Numbered from the stretch's first letter, positions 32,316 to 40,722 are shown. The stretch: 53,155 bases of DNA from JALHVH01 sp964585685 (GCA_964585685.1 CAZPEP010000034.1:1-53155), one strand, 5' to 3'. The notes: generated by a model not told the origin, from the sequence alone. Numbers and translations: made by a program.

Positions 32316-32936
32316 ATGTTCATTCTGTTCGGACTTCTTATCGGTTTCGCGGCGGCCATCCCGCTCGGGCCGGTGAACGTCTTCGTCGTTTCCCAGACCT
32401 TCAAACACGATTTCGTCCACGGGCTCATGGCCGGCCTGACGACGGCCGTCATGGACACGATCTATTGCCTCGTCGCCCTCGTAGGATTCTTTCAGCTCAA
32501 GTTCAACCTCGCCCCCTATATCGGGTGGATGAAAGGGACGGCAACGCTCCTGCTCGTTGGGCTCGGCGTCCGTCTTATCCGGCAGGCAGCGAAGGCGGAC
32601 GTCCCCGCCGTTCTGGAGAAGAAGACGATCAAATCATCTCGGCCCGTCTTCGGGGTCATCCTGCTCTACCTCTCGAACCCGACCCTCTACGCCTTCTGGA
32701 TCGCCGTGGCCGGGACAGCGACAGCCCACCATATGGTCACGAACACGGGTTGGTCCCCGGTCATCTTCGCCATCGCCTGCGGCCTGGGCTCGATGATCTG
32801 GTACCTGCTTCTCGTCCGCTATGTCGCCAAGCACCAGCACAAGATCAAGCCGTCCGCCTTCCGGCGGCTTCTCCTCTTCATGGGGATCGCCCTCGTCGGC
32901 TTCGGCCTCTATACCTTCGCCACGATCTTCGTCTAA
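32316..32936 (+). CDS. LysE-family exporter
   Basis: This 206-residue membrane protein has six hydrophobic segments and the LysE/RhtB opening FAAAIPLGPVNVFVVSQTFK, with the PxGP motif, followed by GLMAGLTTAVMDTIYCLVAL and later LLYLSNPTLYAFWIAV. Members export amino acids or similar small solutes. It has its own promoter and a weak ribosome site, and a 61-residue membrane protein follows 13 bp later. Confidence 0.88.
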   Translation: MFILFGLLIGFAAAIPLGPVNVFVVSQTFKHDFVHGLMAGLTTAVMDTIYCLVALVGFFQLKFNLAPYIGWMKGTATLLLVGLGVRLIRQAAKADVPAVLEKKTIKSSRPVFGVILLYLSNPTLYAFWIAVAGTATAHHMVTNTGWSPVIFAIACGLGSMIWYLLLVRYVAKHQHKIKPSAFRRLLLFMGIALVGFGLYTFATIFV

Positions 32937-32949
32937 AGGAGGAAGTCCG

Positions 32950-33135
32950 ATGAAATTCCTGCTTTGGCTGATCCTGCTCGTGATCTGCTGGCCCATCGCG
33001 ATCCTGGCCCTCCTCCTCTACCCGTTCGTCTGGCTCATCCTCCTCCCCTTCAAGATCGTCGGCATCACCATCGGCGCCGGGCTCGACCTGTTCAAGGCCA
33101 TCATCACGTTCCCGGCCAGGATCCTGAAAGGCTGA
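32950..33135 (+). CDS. Small membrane protein
   Basis: This 61-residue protein is almost entirely hydrophobic (two segments, about 3-35 and 36-48) and ends FKAIITFPARILKG. AAAGGAGG lies 7 nt before the ATG, a strong ribosome site, so the frame is very likely real. No family is recognised. It is probably co-transcribed with the LysE-type exporter. Confidence 0.75.
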   Translation: MKFLLWLILLVICWPIAILALLLYPFVWLILLPFKIVGITIGAGLDLFKAIITFPARILKG

Positions 33136-33272
33136 CCTCCCCGGACCCCGCCCGCCGCTCTCTTTCCCGGCCTCTTCGTCCGCGCTTCATCCGCACAGGA
33201 AGTGATCCCGTGCGCCGGCTGGACGCGGGCCGCGAATTGTGGGATTATGGGCTCCCGAAACAAGGACAAGCC

Positions 33273-34550
33273 ATGCAGGTCAGGATCAAAAAGATCGTCT
33301 ATCCCGGAAAGAGCCTCGCCGAGCTCGAGGGGAAGGTCGTCTTCACGGACGACGGACTTCCGGGCGAGGTCGTCGAGATCGAAGCGGTCCGCGAGAGGGC
33401 GAGCTTCGTCGAGGCCCGGACCGTCGCCGTCGTCGAGCCCTCGTCCCGGCGCGTCGAGCCGCGTTGCGGACATTACAAGGCCTGCTCGCCCTGGCAGGAC
33501 ATGGAGTACGCCCTCCAGCTCGAGATCAAGGGTGGCCAGGTCCGGGAGATCTTCGCCCGAGAGCTCAGGATCGACCTCGCCGGCCCGGAGGTCGTCCCTT
33601 CGCCGAGGATCTGGGGCTATCGGAACCGGGCCCGATTTCACGTCCTGAGGGAGGACGGCGAGGCGCGCGCGGCCTACCACGAACCCGGCGAGGAGCATGC
33701 GTTCGTCCCGACGGGGCCCTGCCATCTCCTCCCGGACGAGATCAACGCCCTTTGCGCCGACATACTGGACACGATCAACGCGTTCGAGATCGGCGCGATC
33801 ACCGACATCGAGATCCGAAGGAGTTCGGCGGACGGCCGGATGCTGGCCGCCTTCGAGCTCGGCCCCGGGGCGGACGTCCCCGAGATCCGCAAGTCGTTCG
33901 GCGGCCTGCGGGACAGGTTCCCGGTCGCCGGCGTCGTCGGTCTCGTCCGGGACAAGGCGCGGCTCAGTGAGCTCGGGCTCCTCGGGAAGGGCTTTGTCGA
34001 GGAGGCCGCGGCCGAGGCGAGGTTCCGCCTTGGCCCCCGATCGTTCTTCCAGGTCAACGGCGACATGCTCTTCGCGGCCGTCGAAGAGATCCGTCGCGTC
34101 GCGGCCGCCGCCGGGGAACCGAGGGTCGCGGACCTCTACTGCGGCGTCGGCACCTTCGGCATCCTGCTGGCCCGCGGGGCGAAGGAAGTCTTCGGCGTCG
34201 AATCGGACCCGGAGAACCTCCGCTTCCTCAGGAAGAACCTCTTCGCCAACAGCGTCGGAAACTACGCCGTCTGCGAGGGGACGAGCGAGGAATGGATCGG
34301 CGAGCTCCTCGACCGGGGCGTCGATCTCGTCCTGGCCGACCCGCCGCGCCGCGGATTGGAGCCGTCGCTCGTCCGCGCTCTCGCGGAGCGGCCGGTCCCC
34401 GCGCTTGTCTATCTCTCCTGCAACCCCGCCACCCTCGCCCGCGACCTGAAGGTCCTTCGCGAGGCCTACGTCCCGGAGACGGTGAAGGTCCTGGATTTCT
34501 TCCCGCACACGCCACACATCGAAACCCTGGTCGTCCTGAAACGGGGCTGA
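33273..34550 (+). CDS. RlmD/TrmA-family RNA (uracil-C5) methyltransferase
   Basis: This 425-residue protein begins MQVRIKKIVYPGKSLAELEG, a reduced TRAM-like segment, and ends in the catalytic methyltransferase part: SFFQVNGDML, VADLYCGVGTFGILLA (SAM site), VLADPPRRGLEP and YLSCNPATLARDL, with the nucleophilic Cys and the usual C-terminal HIETLVVLKR. RlmD/RumA-type members hold a [4Fe-4S] cluster at CxxxxxCGGC; here CGHYKACSPWQ keeps two cysteines and replaces the third by Trp, so the cluster may be absent or altered. The target (23S U1939, U747 or tRNA U54) cannot be decided. The DUF3795 gene begins 3 nt after its stop. Confidence 0.88.
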   Translation: MQVRIKKIVYPGKSLAELEGKVVFTDDGLPGEVVEIEAVRERASFVEARTVAVVEPSSRRVEPRCGHYKACSPWQDMEYALQLEIKGGQVREIFARELRIDLAGPEVVPSPRIWGYRNRARFHVLREDGEARAAYHEPGEEHAFVPTGPCHLLPDEINALCADILDTINAFEIGAITDIEIRRSSADGRMLAAFELGPGADVPEIRKSFGGLRDRFPVAGVVGLVRDKARLSELGLLGKGFVEEAAAEARFRLGPRSFFQVNGDMLFAAVEEIRRVAAAAGEPRVADLYCGVGTFGILLARGAKEVFGVESDPENLRFLRKNLFANSVGNYAVCEGTSEEWIGELLDRGVDLVLADPPRRGLEPSLVRALAERPVPALVYLSCNPATLARDLKVLREAYVPETVKVLDFFPHTPHIETLVVLKRG

Positions 34551-34553
34551 CCC

Positions 34554-34979
34554 ATGGTCCGGATGACCGGGGAGCTCATCGCCCCGTGCGGCATGAATTG
34601 CGCCCTCTGCATGAGCTACCTGGCCTATGCCTCGGAGGTCCCGGAAAAAGCCCGCAAGGCCCCGCGCTGCGCCGGCTGCCGGCCGCGCGACAAGCAATGC
34701 GCTTTCATCAAGAAACGATGCGCGAAGATCGGCCGGAAGGAGATCGACTTCTGCTTCGAATGCAGCGCAATGCCCTGCCCGGACCTCCTCCGGGTCGATA
34801 AGCTCTACCGGACCAAGTACGGGATGAGCCTCGTCGCGAACCTGGAATTCCTCAGGGCGAAAGGCATGACCGCGTTTCTGAGGCGTCAGAAGAAAGAGCA
34901 CGCCTGCCCGAAATGCGGAGATGTCGTTTGCGTCCACAACGGAAAATGCTGCGCCTGCGGCGCTAAGCCATCCGCCTGA
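34554..34979 (+). CDS. DUF3795 cysteine-rich protein
   Basis: This 141-residue protein opens LIAPCGMNCALCMSYLAY, the DUF3795 signature, and has eighteen cysteines in CxxC-like pairs (CAGCRPRDKQC, FCFECSAMPCPD, CPKCGD, CCACG). It probably binds zinc or an Fe-S cluster; no function is established to my knowledge. It starts 3 nt after the methyltransferase stop, suggesting translational coupling, and overlaps the 3' end of rlmN on the other strand by 17 bp. Confidence 0.85.
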   Translation: MVRMTGELIAPCGMNCALCMSYLAYASEVPEKARKAPRCAGCRPRDKQCAFIKKRCAKIGRKEIDFCFECSAMPCPDLLRVDKLYRTKYGMSLVANLEFLRAKGMTAFLRRQKKEHACPKCGDVVCVHNGKCCACGAKPSA

Positions 34980-36051
34980 CGGCGGTTCTTCTTTTCCCAG
35001 TCTTGCCTGTCTCGCGTGTCTCGCTCTTCTTATGCCCGGCGAGCTGGCCGCAGGCAGCGGCGATGTCGGCCCCTTTAGACCTCCGCTGGGTTACGTGGGC
35101 CTTGCGTTCCTCAAGCCAGCGGACGAACTCCATCATCACGGCTTCGTCCGGCGGGGCGAACTCGAGCCCTGGGACCGGGCTGTAGGCGATGATGTTGATC
35201 TTGGCCCGAAGCCTGCGGGCGATCGCGGCCAGCCCCTCGGCATCGTTTCGGGAATCATTGACCTCCCGGATCAGGATGTATTCCAGGGTCATCATCCGGC
35301 CGCCCGACTCGAGGTATGCCTCGCAGGCACTAACGACCTCTTCCAGAGGGAATCTCCTGTTGACCGGCATGAGCCGGTCCCTCTGCCGATCGGTCCCGGC
35401 GTGGAGGGAGAGCGACAGGTTCACCTGGAGGTCAAGCTTCGCGAGGCGCTCGATCCCGGGGACGATGCCGCACGTCGATATCGTGATCCGCCGGGCCGCG
35501 ATCTCCATGCCTTCGGCGGCATTCATGATGCGGACGGCCCCGGTGACGTTGTCGAAATTGTCGAGGGGTTCGCCCATGCCCATGAAGACGAGGTTCGTCG
35601 GCTCCTCGCCCAGGACGTGCTTGATGAAGAGGACCTGACCCGTGATCTCGGATGGCGTTAAATTCCGATGGAAGCCGCCAAGGCCGCTGGCGCAGAAGGC
35701 GCAGGCGAACTTGCAACCGGCCTGGGTAGAAAGGCAGACGGTCCTCCGCTTCCCCGACGGGATGAGAACGGTTTCGACGTGGGGGCCGTCGCCGAGCCGG
35801 AAGAGGAACTTCTGGACCCCGTCCCGCGACCGGAGCCGCTCGACGACCTCGAGGCGGCCGATGAAATACAGCTCTTCGAGCTTGTCCCTGAGTCCCCGGG
35901 AAATATCGGAGAACTCCCCGAAAGTCGTTTTCCCCCGCCGGTAGAGCCAGGCGAAGATCTGCTTCGCCCGGAACCCGGGTTCGCCCAGGCTCCGGAGCTC
36001 TTCCTCGAGCACGTCGAGCGCAAGGTCTTTGATGTCCTTTTTCGTCGGCAA
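34963..36051 (-). CDS. rlmN: 23S rRNA (adenine2503-C2)-methyltransferase RlmN, with a repeat-derived C-terminal tail
   Basis: This 362-residue radical SAM enzyme methylates A2503 of 23S rRNA and often A37 of tRNA. It has AGCKFACAFCASG with the CxxxCxxC cluster, MGMGEPLDNFDNV, STCGIVPGIERLA, SLSLHAGTDRQRDRLMPVN and the C-terminal catalytic ACGQLAG. The start is a TTG (36049-36051) with GAGGAG 6 nt before. Normal enzymes end soon after CGQLA. Here the tail KKSETRETGKTGKRR is encoded by a copy of the GCGAGACNG nonamer repeat (34998-35024) read in frame, so a repeat array has become part of the gene's 3' end. It overlaps the DUF3795 gene tail to tail. Confidence 0.93.
   Translation of the reverse strand: MPTKKDIKDLALDVLEEELRSLGEPGFRAKQIFAWLYRRGKTTFGEFSDISRGLRDKLEELYFIGRLEVVERLRSRDGVQKFLFRLGDGPHVETVLIPSGKRRTVCLSTQAGCKFACAFCASGLGGFHRNLTPSEITGQVLFIKHVLGEEPTNLVFMGMGEPLDNFDNVTGAVRIMNAAEGMEIAARRITISTCGIVPGIERLAKLDLQVNLSLSLHAGTDRQRDRLMPVNRRFPLEEVVSACEAYLESGGRMMTLEYILIREVNDSRNDAEGLAAIARRLRAKINIIAYSPVPGLEFAPPDEAVMMEFVRWLEERKAHVTQRRSKGADIAAACGQLAGHKKSETRETGKTGKRRTAVRRMA
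34998..35024 (-). repeat. 9-bp tandem repeat, locus 2 (three units, inside rlmN)
   Basis: Minus-strand units GCGAGACAC (35024-35016), GCGAGACAG (35015-35007), GCAAGACTG (35006-34998). Because 9 is a multiple of 3, the array stays in frame and encodes the RlmN tail ETRETGKTG. Confidence 0.8.
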
Positions 36052-36198
36052 AGCGTCTCCTCTTCGAGGCCATTATACCCGGGGAGTGTCCCGAAAGCGA
36101 ACGGTGTCCCAGAAGCCGTTTGACGGGGGGGGGCTTCTCAGATAAAATCGATTGCCGGCGATCAGGAACGGCACTGTACTTTCACTGAAAGGATAACC

Positions 36199-37122
36199 AT
36201 GAGCGGCATTTTGTCCTCGGCTGGGAATATCCCGCATCTCGGGGAATTCCTCGCCCTGGCCTCGGCGGTGGTCTGGGCGGTCGCCGTAATCCTGTTCCGG
36301 ATCTCCGGCAAGACCGTCTCCCCGTTCGCCCTCAACCTCTTCAAGAACACCGTCGCTCTGCTTCTCTTCCTGCCCCTCCTGCCCCTGCTCGGCAGGCCGC
36401 TCCTCCCTGCCGCGCCCGCGACGGACTACGCCCTCCTCCTCGTCAGCGGCCTTTTGGGCATCGCCATCTCCGACACGCTGTTCCTCACGGCCCTCAATCT
36501 GCTCGGGGCGAGCCTCCTCGCCATCGTCGACTGCGTCTACAGTCCATTCATCATCGTTCTCTCCTATATCTTCCTCGGCGAACGCCTCAACCCCTGGCAG
36601 TTCCTGGGCGTCCTGCTGATCGCGGGGGCGATCGGCGTCATGGCTTGGAAGAGCACCGGCGGGAACGGGACCGTGCCCCGGCACGACCTCTTCCGGGGAA
36701 TCGTCCTGGGCGTCCTGGCCATGTTCACCGTAGCCGTCGGGATCGTCATGATAAAGCCGATGCTGGCCCACACTGATGTCTTCTGGGCCACGGCCATGAG
36801 GCTCGCCGGCGGCATCGGCGGCCTCCTTCTCTTTCTTCCCTTCCACCCGAGGCGCCGGACCGTCCTCGCCCCCATCCTGGACGTCTCCCAATGGAAGCTC
36901 CTGGTCCCAGCCTCGGTCCTCGGCTCCTTCTTTGCGCTCCTCTTCTGGGTCGCCGGGATGAAGTTCACGTTGGCCTCGATCGCCGCGGTCCTCAACCAGA
37001 TGAACGTCATCTTCGTCTTTCTCCTGGCCGCAGCCTTCCTTGGGGAAAAGGCCACGCCATGGAAGATCGCGGCCGTCGCCCTTGCCTTCATCGGCGCCTT
37101 CCTCGCCTCATTCCCCTTCTAG
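36199..37122 (+). CDS. EamA/DMT-superfamily transporter
   Basis: This 307-residue protein has ten hydrophobic helices in two EamA repeats (LGEFLALASAVVWAVAVILF, and AMFTVAVGIVMIKPMLA for the second). FLGERLNPWQFLGVLLIAGA and FLGEKATPWKIAAVALAFIG are the matching end-of-repeat signatures (GE-x(4)-W). It probably exports or imports a small metabolite; the substrate is open. GAAAGG lies 7 nt upstream of the start, and it stands alone between rlmN and the serine hydrolase. Confidence 0.9.
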   Translation: MSGILSSAGNIPHLGEFLALASAVVWAVAVILFRISGKTVSPFALNLFKNTVALLLFLPLLPLLGRPLLPAAPATDYALLLVSGLLGIAISDTLFLTALNLLGASLLAIVDCVYSPFIIVLSYIFLGERLNPWQFLGVLLIAGAIGVMAWKSTGGNGTVPRHDLFRGIVLGVLAMFTVAVGIVMIKPMLAHTDVFWATAMRLAGGIGGLLLFLPFHPRRRTVLAPILDVSQWKLLVPASVLGSFFALLFWVAGMKFTLASIAAVLNQMNVIFVFLLAAAFLGEKATPWKIAAVALAFIGAFLASFPF

Positions 37123-37170
37123 GATAGCCGTCTCAAAATTCGAGGCATGCGGTTGCGTCGATGCGAACGA

Positions 37171-37179
37171 TGATATAAT
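37171..37179 (+). promoter_or_regulatory. Extended -10 promoter for the serine hydrolase gene
   Basis: TG-A-TATAAT (37171-37179), a perfect extended -10 element, 33 nt before the ATG at 37213. TTGCGT (37153-37158) upstream is at a short 15-nt spacing. Confidence 0.6.
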
Positions 37180-37212
37180 TAGGCGCATGAACGCGGGCAA
37201 GGAAGGCAGAAT

Positions 37213-38688
37213 ATGAAGAGAAAGTTGATCGTCATGGTTGCCACCATGATACTGGCCGCGCCGCTTACCGCGGGGAAGGTCCCCGTTAAGGAAGATCCCG
37301 GCGTCGTCTCGAGTCTCAAGCTCCTGGAAAAGTGGGTGGCCTCGCAGATGGAATACCGGGGCCAGCCGGGCGTCTCGATGGGCATCGTCCATGGCCGGGA
37401 CCTCATCTGGGCGGCCGGGTTCGGCATGAGTGATCGGGCCGCCAGGACCCCGGCCACACCAAAGACCGTCTATCGCATCGCCTCGATCACCAAGCTCTTC
37501 ACGAGCATGGCCCTCATGCAGCTGCGGGACGCAGGGAAGCTCGGCCTCGACGACCCGGTCGCGAAGTTCATCCCCGGCTTCAAGGTCGGGAACCCCTTCC
37601 CGGACGATCCCCCCATCTCGATCCGGCACCTCCTGACGCACACGTCGGGACTCCCGGGCGAAGCCGCGTTCCCCTATTGGACCGACCATGATTTCCCGAC
37701 CTTCGAGGCCATCCTCGCCGCCCTCCCCTCCCAGAAGAAACCCTTCGCCACGGAGACGAAGTACCGGTACTCGAACCTGGGGCTGGCCATCGCCGGCCAA
37801 GTCGTAGCCGCCGCTTCGGGCGAGCCTTATGAAACCTTCGTCATGAAGCACATCCTCGAGCCTCTGGGGATGACGGACACATCGGTCCTGAGCCTCCCTG
37901 AAGCGCGCCGCGCACGGCTCGCCGTCGGCTACGGGCGGCGCCTGCCGGACGGAACGCGTCGCATCCTGCCGTTCACGGATTCCAAGGGTTTGACCTCGGC
38001 GGCCAACATGTCCTCGACCGTGGACGACCTCGCCCGATTCGTCGCCTTCCAGCTCGGGAACGGGACCGCCGGAGATCGCCGGGTCCTCAAGGAAAGCACG
38101 CTCCGGGAGATGCAGAGGGTCCATTGGCTCTTTCCCGGCTGGAAGAGGGGCCGCGGCCTCGGCTTCTCGGTGCGGCCGTTCGACGGCAAGACCCTTGTCG
38201 AGCACGCGGGATGGGTCGGGGGCTATCAGACCCAGATCGGGTTTATCGTCGAGGACGGGATAGGCGTCGTCGCCCTAACCAACGCCGATGACGGCGTGCC
38301 GAACATGTACCTCGAACAGGCGCTCCGGGTCGTCGGTCCGGCCCTCCTCAAGGCCTCAGCCCCGAAGCTGAAGTCATCTCTTCCCGATCCGGCATGGAAC
38401 GCGTATCTGGGCCCTTATACGGATCCCTCCGACTGGGATGTCGAGGTGATGCTCCTCGAAGGCCGGCTCTATCTTTACAATCATGATTACCCGCCGGAAG
38501 AGAGCGCGCCGGGCGCCCTGGTCGAGCTCGCTCCCGCGGGTCCGAAAACCTTCCGGATGACGGGAGAGGACTCCTCCGGAGACCTCGTCGTCTTCGAGAC
38601 CGGCCCGGACGGCCGGGTGACGAGGGTCAAGGTCGGAGAGAACTTCATCTATCCGAAGGGGCGATTTCCGGAAAGACAAAAACGATAA
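37213..38688 (+). CDS. Secreted serine hydrolase, beta-lactamase class C / PBP4-like fold
   Basis: This 491-residue exported protein (signal peptide about 1-21) has an intact active site: S91-I-T-K94 in YRIASITKLFTS, Y186-S-N188 in YRYSNLGLAI, and HAGWVGGYQTQIG as the third (HxG) motif. Members are D-Ala-D-Ala peptidases, esterases or beta-lactamases; the class cannot be told. Residues 390-491 form an extra beta-domain (YLGPYTDPSDWDVEVMLLEG and so on). GGAAGG lies 7 nt before the start. It contrasts with the catalytically degenerate relative at 14013-15701. Confidence 0.92.
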   Translation: MKRKLIVMVATMILAAPLTAGKVPVKEDPGVVSSLKLLEKWVASQMEYRGQPGVSMGIVHGRDLIWAAGFGMSDRAARTPATPKTVYRIASITKLFTSMALMQLRDAGKLGLDDPVAKFIPGFKVGNPFPDDPPISIRHLLTHTSGLPGEAAFPYWTDHDFPTFEAILAALPSQKKPFATETKYRYSNLGLAIAGQVVAAASGEPYETFVMKHILEPLGMTDTSVLSLPEARRARLAVGYGRRLPDGTRRILPFTDSKGLTSAANMSSTVDDLARFVAFQLGNGTAGDRRVLKESTLREMQRVHWLFPGWKRGRGLGFSVRPFDGKTLVEHAGWVGGYQTQIGFIVEDGIGVVALTNADDGVPNMYLEQALRVVGPALLKASAPKLKSSLPDPAWNAYLGPYTDPSDWDVEVMLLEGRLYLYNHDYPPEESAPGALVELAPAGPKTFRMTGEDSSGDLVVFETGPDGRVTRVKVGENFIYPKGRFPERQKR

Positions 38689-38696
38689 GGCTCTTG

Positions 38697-38726
38697 CCCG
38701 GATGCCGGGGTTCGTCGGCATCCGGA
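38697..38726. terminator. Hairpin between convergent genes
   Basis: CCGGATGCCG (38698-38707) pairs with CGGCATCCGG (38716-38725), a 10-bp stem with an 8-nt loop, 9 bp after the serine hydrolase stop. There is no T-run, so it could be a hairpin for Rho-dependent ends or transcript stability. Its place between converging genes favours a terminator. Confidence 0.45.
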
Positions 38727-38769
38727 GATCAGTTAAAATTGATGGCCGGCGATCAGCCGCTCGGGCCCT

Positions 38770-39390
38770 TCAGGCCAGCAGACGGCCGACCTCTTCGGCC
38801 GCGCCGGAGGCGTCCGCAGCGTAGCCCGCAGCCCCGATCTGGTCGGCGAATTCCCGGGTCACGGGAGCCCCACCGATGATCACCGGGATGCCGAGCCCGG
38901 CCGCCCGGACGGCCTCGACAAGGGCTTTCATCTGGGCCATGGTCGTCGTCAGCAGGGCGGAGCAGGCGATGATCCCCGCTTTTTCGGCCCGGGCCGCCTC
39001 GACGTACTTTTCCGGCGCGACGTCGATGCCTAGGTCCACGACCCTATATCCGGCCCCTTTGAGCATCATAGCCACAAGGTTCTTACCGATGTCGTGGAGA
39101 TCGCCCTTGGCCGTTCCGATGACGACGACTCCCCTCGGCTGAACCTTGTCCCGGACGAGGACCGGCTCGAGCCGCGTCAGCCCCGCATTCATCGCCCGCG
39201 CTGCCACGAGCACCTCGGGAATGAATATCTCGCTATTCCTGAACAGGACCCCGACCGTCTCCATGCCCGGAATCAATCCTTCGTTGAGGATGCGCTCCGC
39301 CCGGACGCCTTCGGCTAAGGCCTTGTCCACCAGGGTCTCGACCTCGGCCTTGATCCCTTTCACCAACGCGTCCTGCATCTCCTGGAACAT
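38770..39390 (-). CDS. Corrinoid (cobalamin-binding) protein of methyltransferase systems
   Basis: This 206-residue protein (ATG at 39390, AAGGAG 7 nt upstream) has the helical cap MFQEMQDALVKGIKAEVETL and a B12 domain with GTAKGDLHDIGKNLVAMML, whose DxHxxG histidine is the lower cobalt ligand, and VIIGGAPVTREFADQIGAAG. MtbC/MtaC/MttC-type proteins shuttle methyl groups between a methyltransferase pair. No MtxB or MtxA partner is nearby, so it is an orphan here; a distant partner is likely. Confidence 0.9.
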   Translation of the reverse strand: MFQEMQDALVKGIKAEVETLVDKALAEGVRAERILNEGLIPGMETVGVLFRNSEIFIPEVLVAARAMNAGLTRLEPVLVRDKVQPRGVVVIGTAKGDLHDIGKNLVAMMLKGAGYRVVDLGIDVAPEKYVEAARAEKAGIIACSALLTTTMAQMKALVEAVRAAGLGIPVIIGGAPVTREFADQIGAAGYAADASGAAEEVGRLLA

Positions 39391-39564
39391 GTTCCGCTCC
39401 TTCTTTCCCGTCCCTTTTTCCGGTATCTCACACCAACCGGAAAGCATTGTCAAGGGGATCGCCGTACGAAGGACAGGAATTTTCCGGAGGGCACGGCGAT
39501 GAAGACCGCCCTGAAGCCCCCCGCAGCGGGGGGGCCCCGCCGCTTACGGTGGGGAGAACCGCGC

Positions 39565-39582
39565 TATTCTCGCTTGTCTCGC
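39565..39582 (-). repeat. 9-bp tandem repeat, locus 3 (two units)
   Basis: Minus-strand units GCGAGACAA (39582-39574) and GCGAGAATA (39573-39565), next to the extended -10 box of the 39623 gene. Unlike most other loci it lies upstream of genes on both sides. The 232-bp gap from 39391 also has a GC-rich palindrome at 39517-39540. Confidence 0.65.
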
Positions 39583-39589
39583 TTTTTTT

Positions 39590-39598
39590 TGATATGAT
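39590..39598 (+). promoter_or_regulatory. Extended -10 promoter for the isomerase-like gene
   Basis: TG-A-TATGAT (39590-39598) immediately after a T8 run, 24 nt before the ATG at 39623. Confidence 0.5.
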
Positions 39599-39622
39599 GA
39601 CGACAAGCAACGGCGGTCGGGC

Positions 39623-40609
39623 ATGAAACCCTTCAGGATCGGCATCGACGAACGCACTCTCGGGCCCTTGGGGCTCTCCCCGTTCGAGACGCTTGACTGG
39701 GCCATCATGAACGAGGCCGACGGCGTTCAGTTCTCCGGAGGCGCCGGCCAAGCCCCGGACCGTTCCTTCCTTCGGGAACTGGCCCAGTACGCGGAGGAAA
39801 ATCGCCTGTACCTGGAATGGGGAGGCGGCGAATACATCCCTCTCGATCCCGCCACCGGAAGGCCCAGGGACATCGCCGCCGTCAACAGGGCCGTCGCCGA
39901 ACAAGCTCACGCCCTGGGCGTGGACACGGTCCGCGCCGCGGCCGTCGGCCCGAAGCGGTGGGAGCCCGGTGCCGTCTCCGCCGACGAGCTCCTGGACCTC
40001 TCCGCGCGGAGCCTCCGGGAGCAGGGTTCGTTGCTCCGCGACCTCGGTGTCACGTTAGCCCTGGAAACCCAATCCGTCTTCACGACGTTCGAGCTCCTCC
40101 GCCTCTTCGAAAAGTGCGACGTCCGCCCCGGCGAACATCTGGGGATTTGTCTGGACACGATGAATGCCCTGACCACGCTCGAGGACCCGGCGGAGGCCGC
40201 CGAGCGCGTCCTCCCGTGGGTCGTGACGACTCATATCAAGGATGGCGCCCTCCTCCTGGCCGAGGACGGCTTCGTCGCGTTCGCGGCTGAGGCCGGGACC
40301 GGGGTCGTCGACCTCGAAACGATCATCGGGAAGCTCGGGACGCTCGACCGCAGGATCAACCTCTCCCTCGAGGACCATTCCGGCGGCGTTTCCGTTCCCG
40401 CCTTCGCGCCCGGTTTCCCGGCCACGTTCCCCGACCTCTCGGCGATTGAGCTTCTGGCGCTCCTCAAGCTGTCCATGAAAGGCCAAAGGCTCCTCGACGA
40501 GGGTGGGCTCTCGATCCTGGAGCCGGACCGCTGGTCCGAGCACTGCGAGCGCCGCGTCAAGCGCAGCCTCCGCGCCCTCAGAAGGCTCGCAGGCGGGGGG
40601 AAGCGTTAG
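39623..40609 (+). CDS. Xylose-isomerase-like TIM-barrel (sugar phosphate isomerase/epimerase family)
   Basis: This 328-residue protein has the family course of beta-strands: FRIGIDERTLGPLGL, YLEWGGGEYIPLD, DTVRAAAVGP, LALETQSVFTTFELLRLFEK (metal-ligand Glu), HLGICLDTMNAL (metal Asp/His region), VVTTHIKDGALL and NLSLEDHSGG. These Glu, Asp and His positions fit a divalent metal site. The particular sugar or cyclitol substrate is not identifiable. It lies alone, upstream of the phosphofructokinase gene. Confidence 0.85.
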   Translation: MKPFRIGIDERTLGPLGLSPFETLDWAIMNEADGVQFSGGAGQAPDRSFLRELAQYAEENRLYLEWGGGEYIPLDPATGRPRDIAAVNRAVAEQAHALGVDTVRAAAVGPKRWEPGAVSADELLDLSARSLREQGSLLRDLGVTLALETQSVFTTFELLRLFEKCDVRPGEHLGICLDTMNALTTLEDPAEAAERVLPWVVTTHIKDGALLLAEDGFVAFAAEAGTGVVDLETIIGKLGTLDRRINLSLEDHSGGVSVPAFAPGFPATFPDLSAIELLALLKLSMKGQRLLDEGGLSILEPDRWSEHCERRVKRSLRALRRLAGGGKR

Positions 40610-40722
40610 GCACGGACCGCGGCTCGGGACCCCGCCGATCCTGACGATCATGGCCCTGGCGAGGAAGGTGGCCCGGCTCTGCGGTTGACGGCTTCGCCCT
40701 TCCTTCGGGATGTGCCCTGTTC

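Noticed and set aside
39517..39540. Very GC-rich palindrome considered as a terminator
   Set aside because: It lies between divergent genes, where no terminator is needed, and the T-run is about 40 bp away.
39428..39910. 160-residue minus frame at the start of the isomerase-like gene
   Set aside because: Antisense to a well-supported TIM-barrel gene and without any domain signal.
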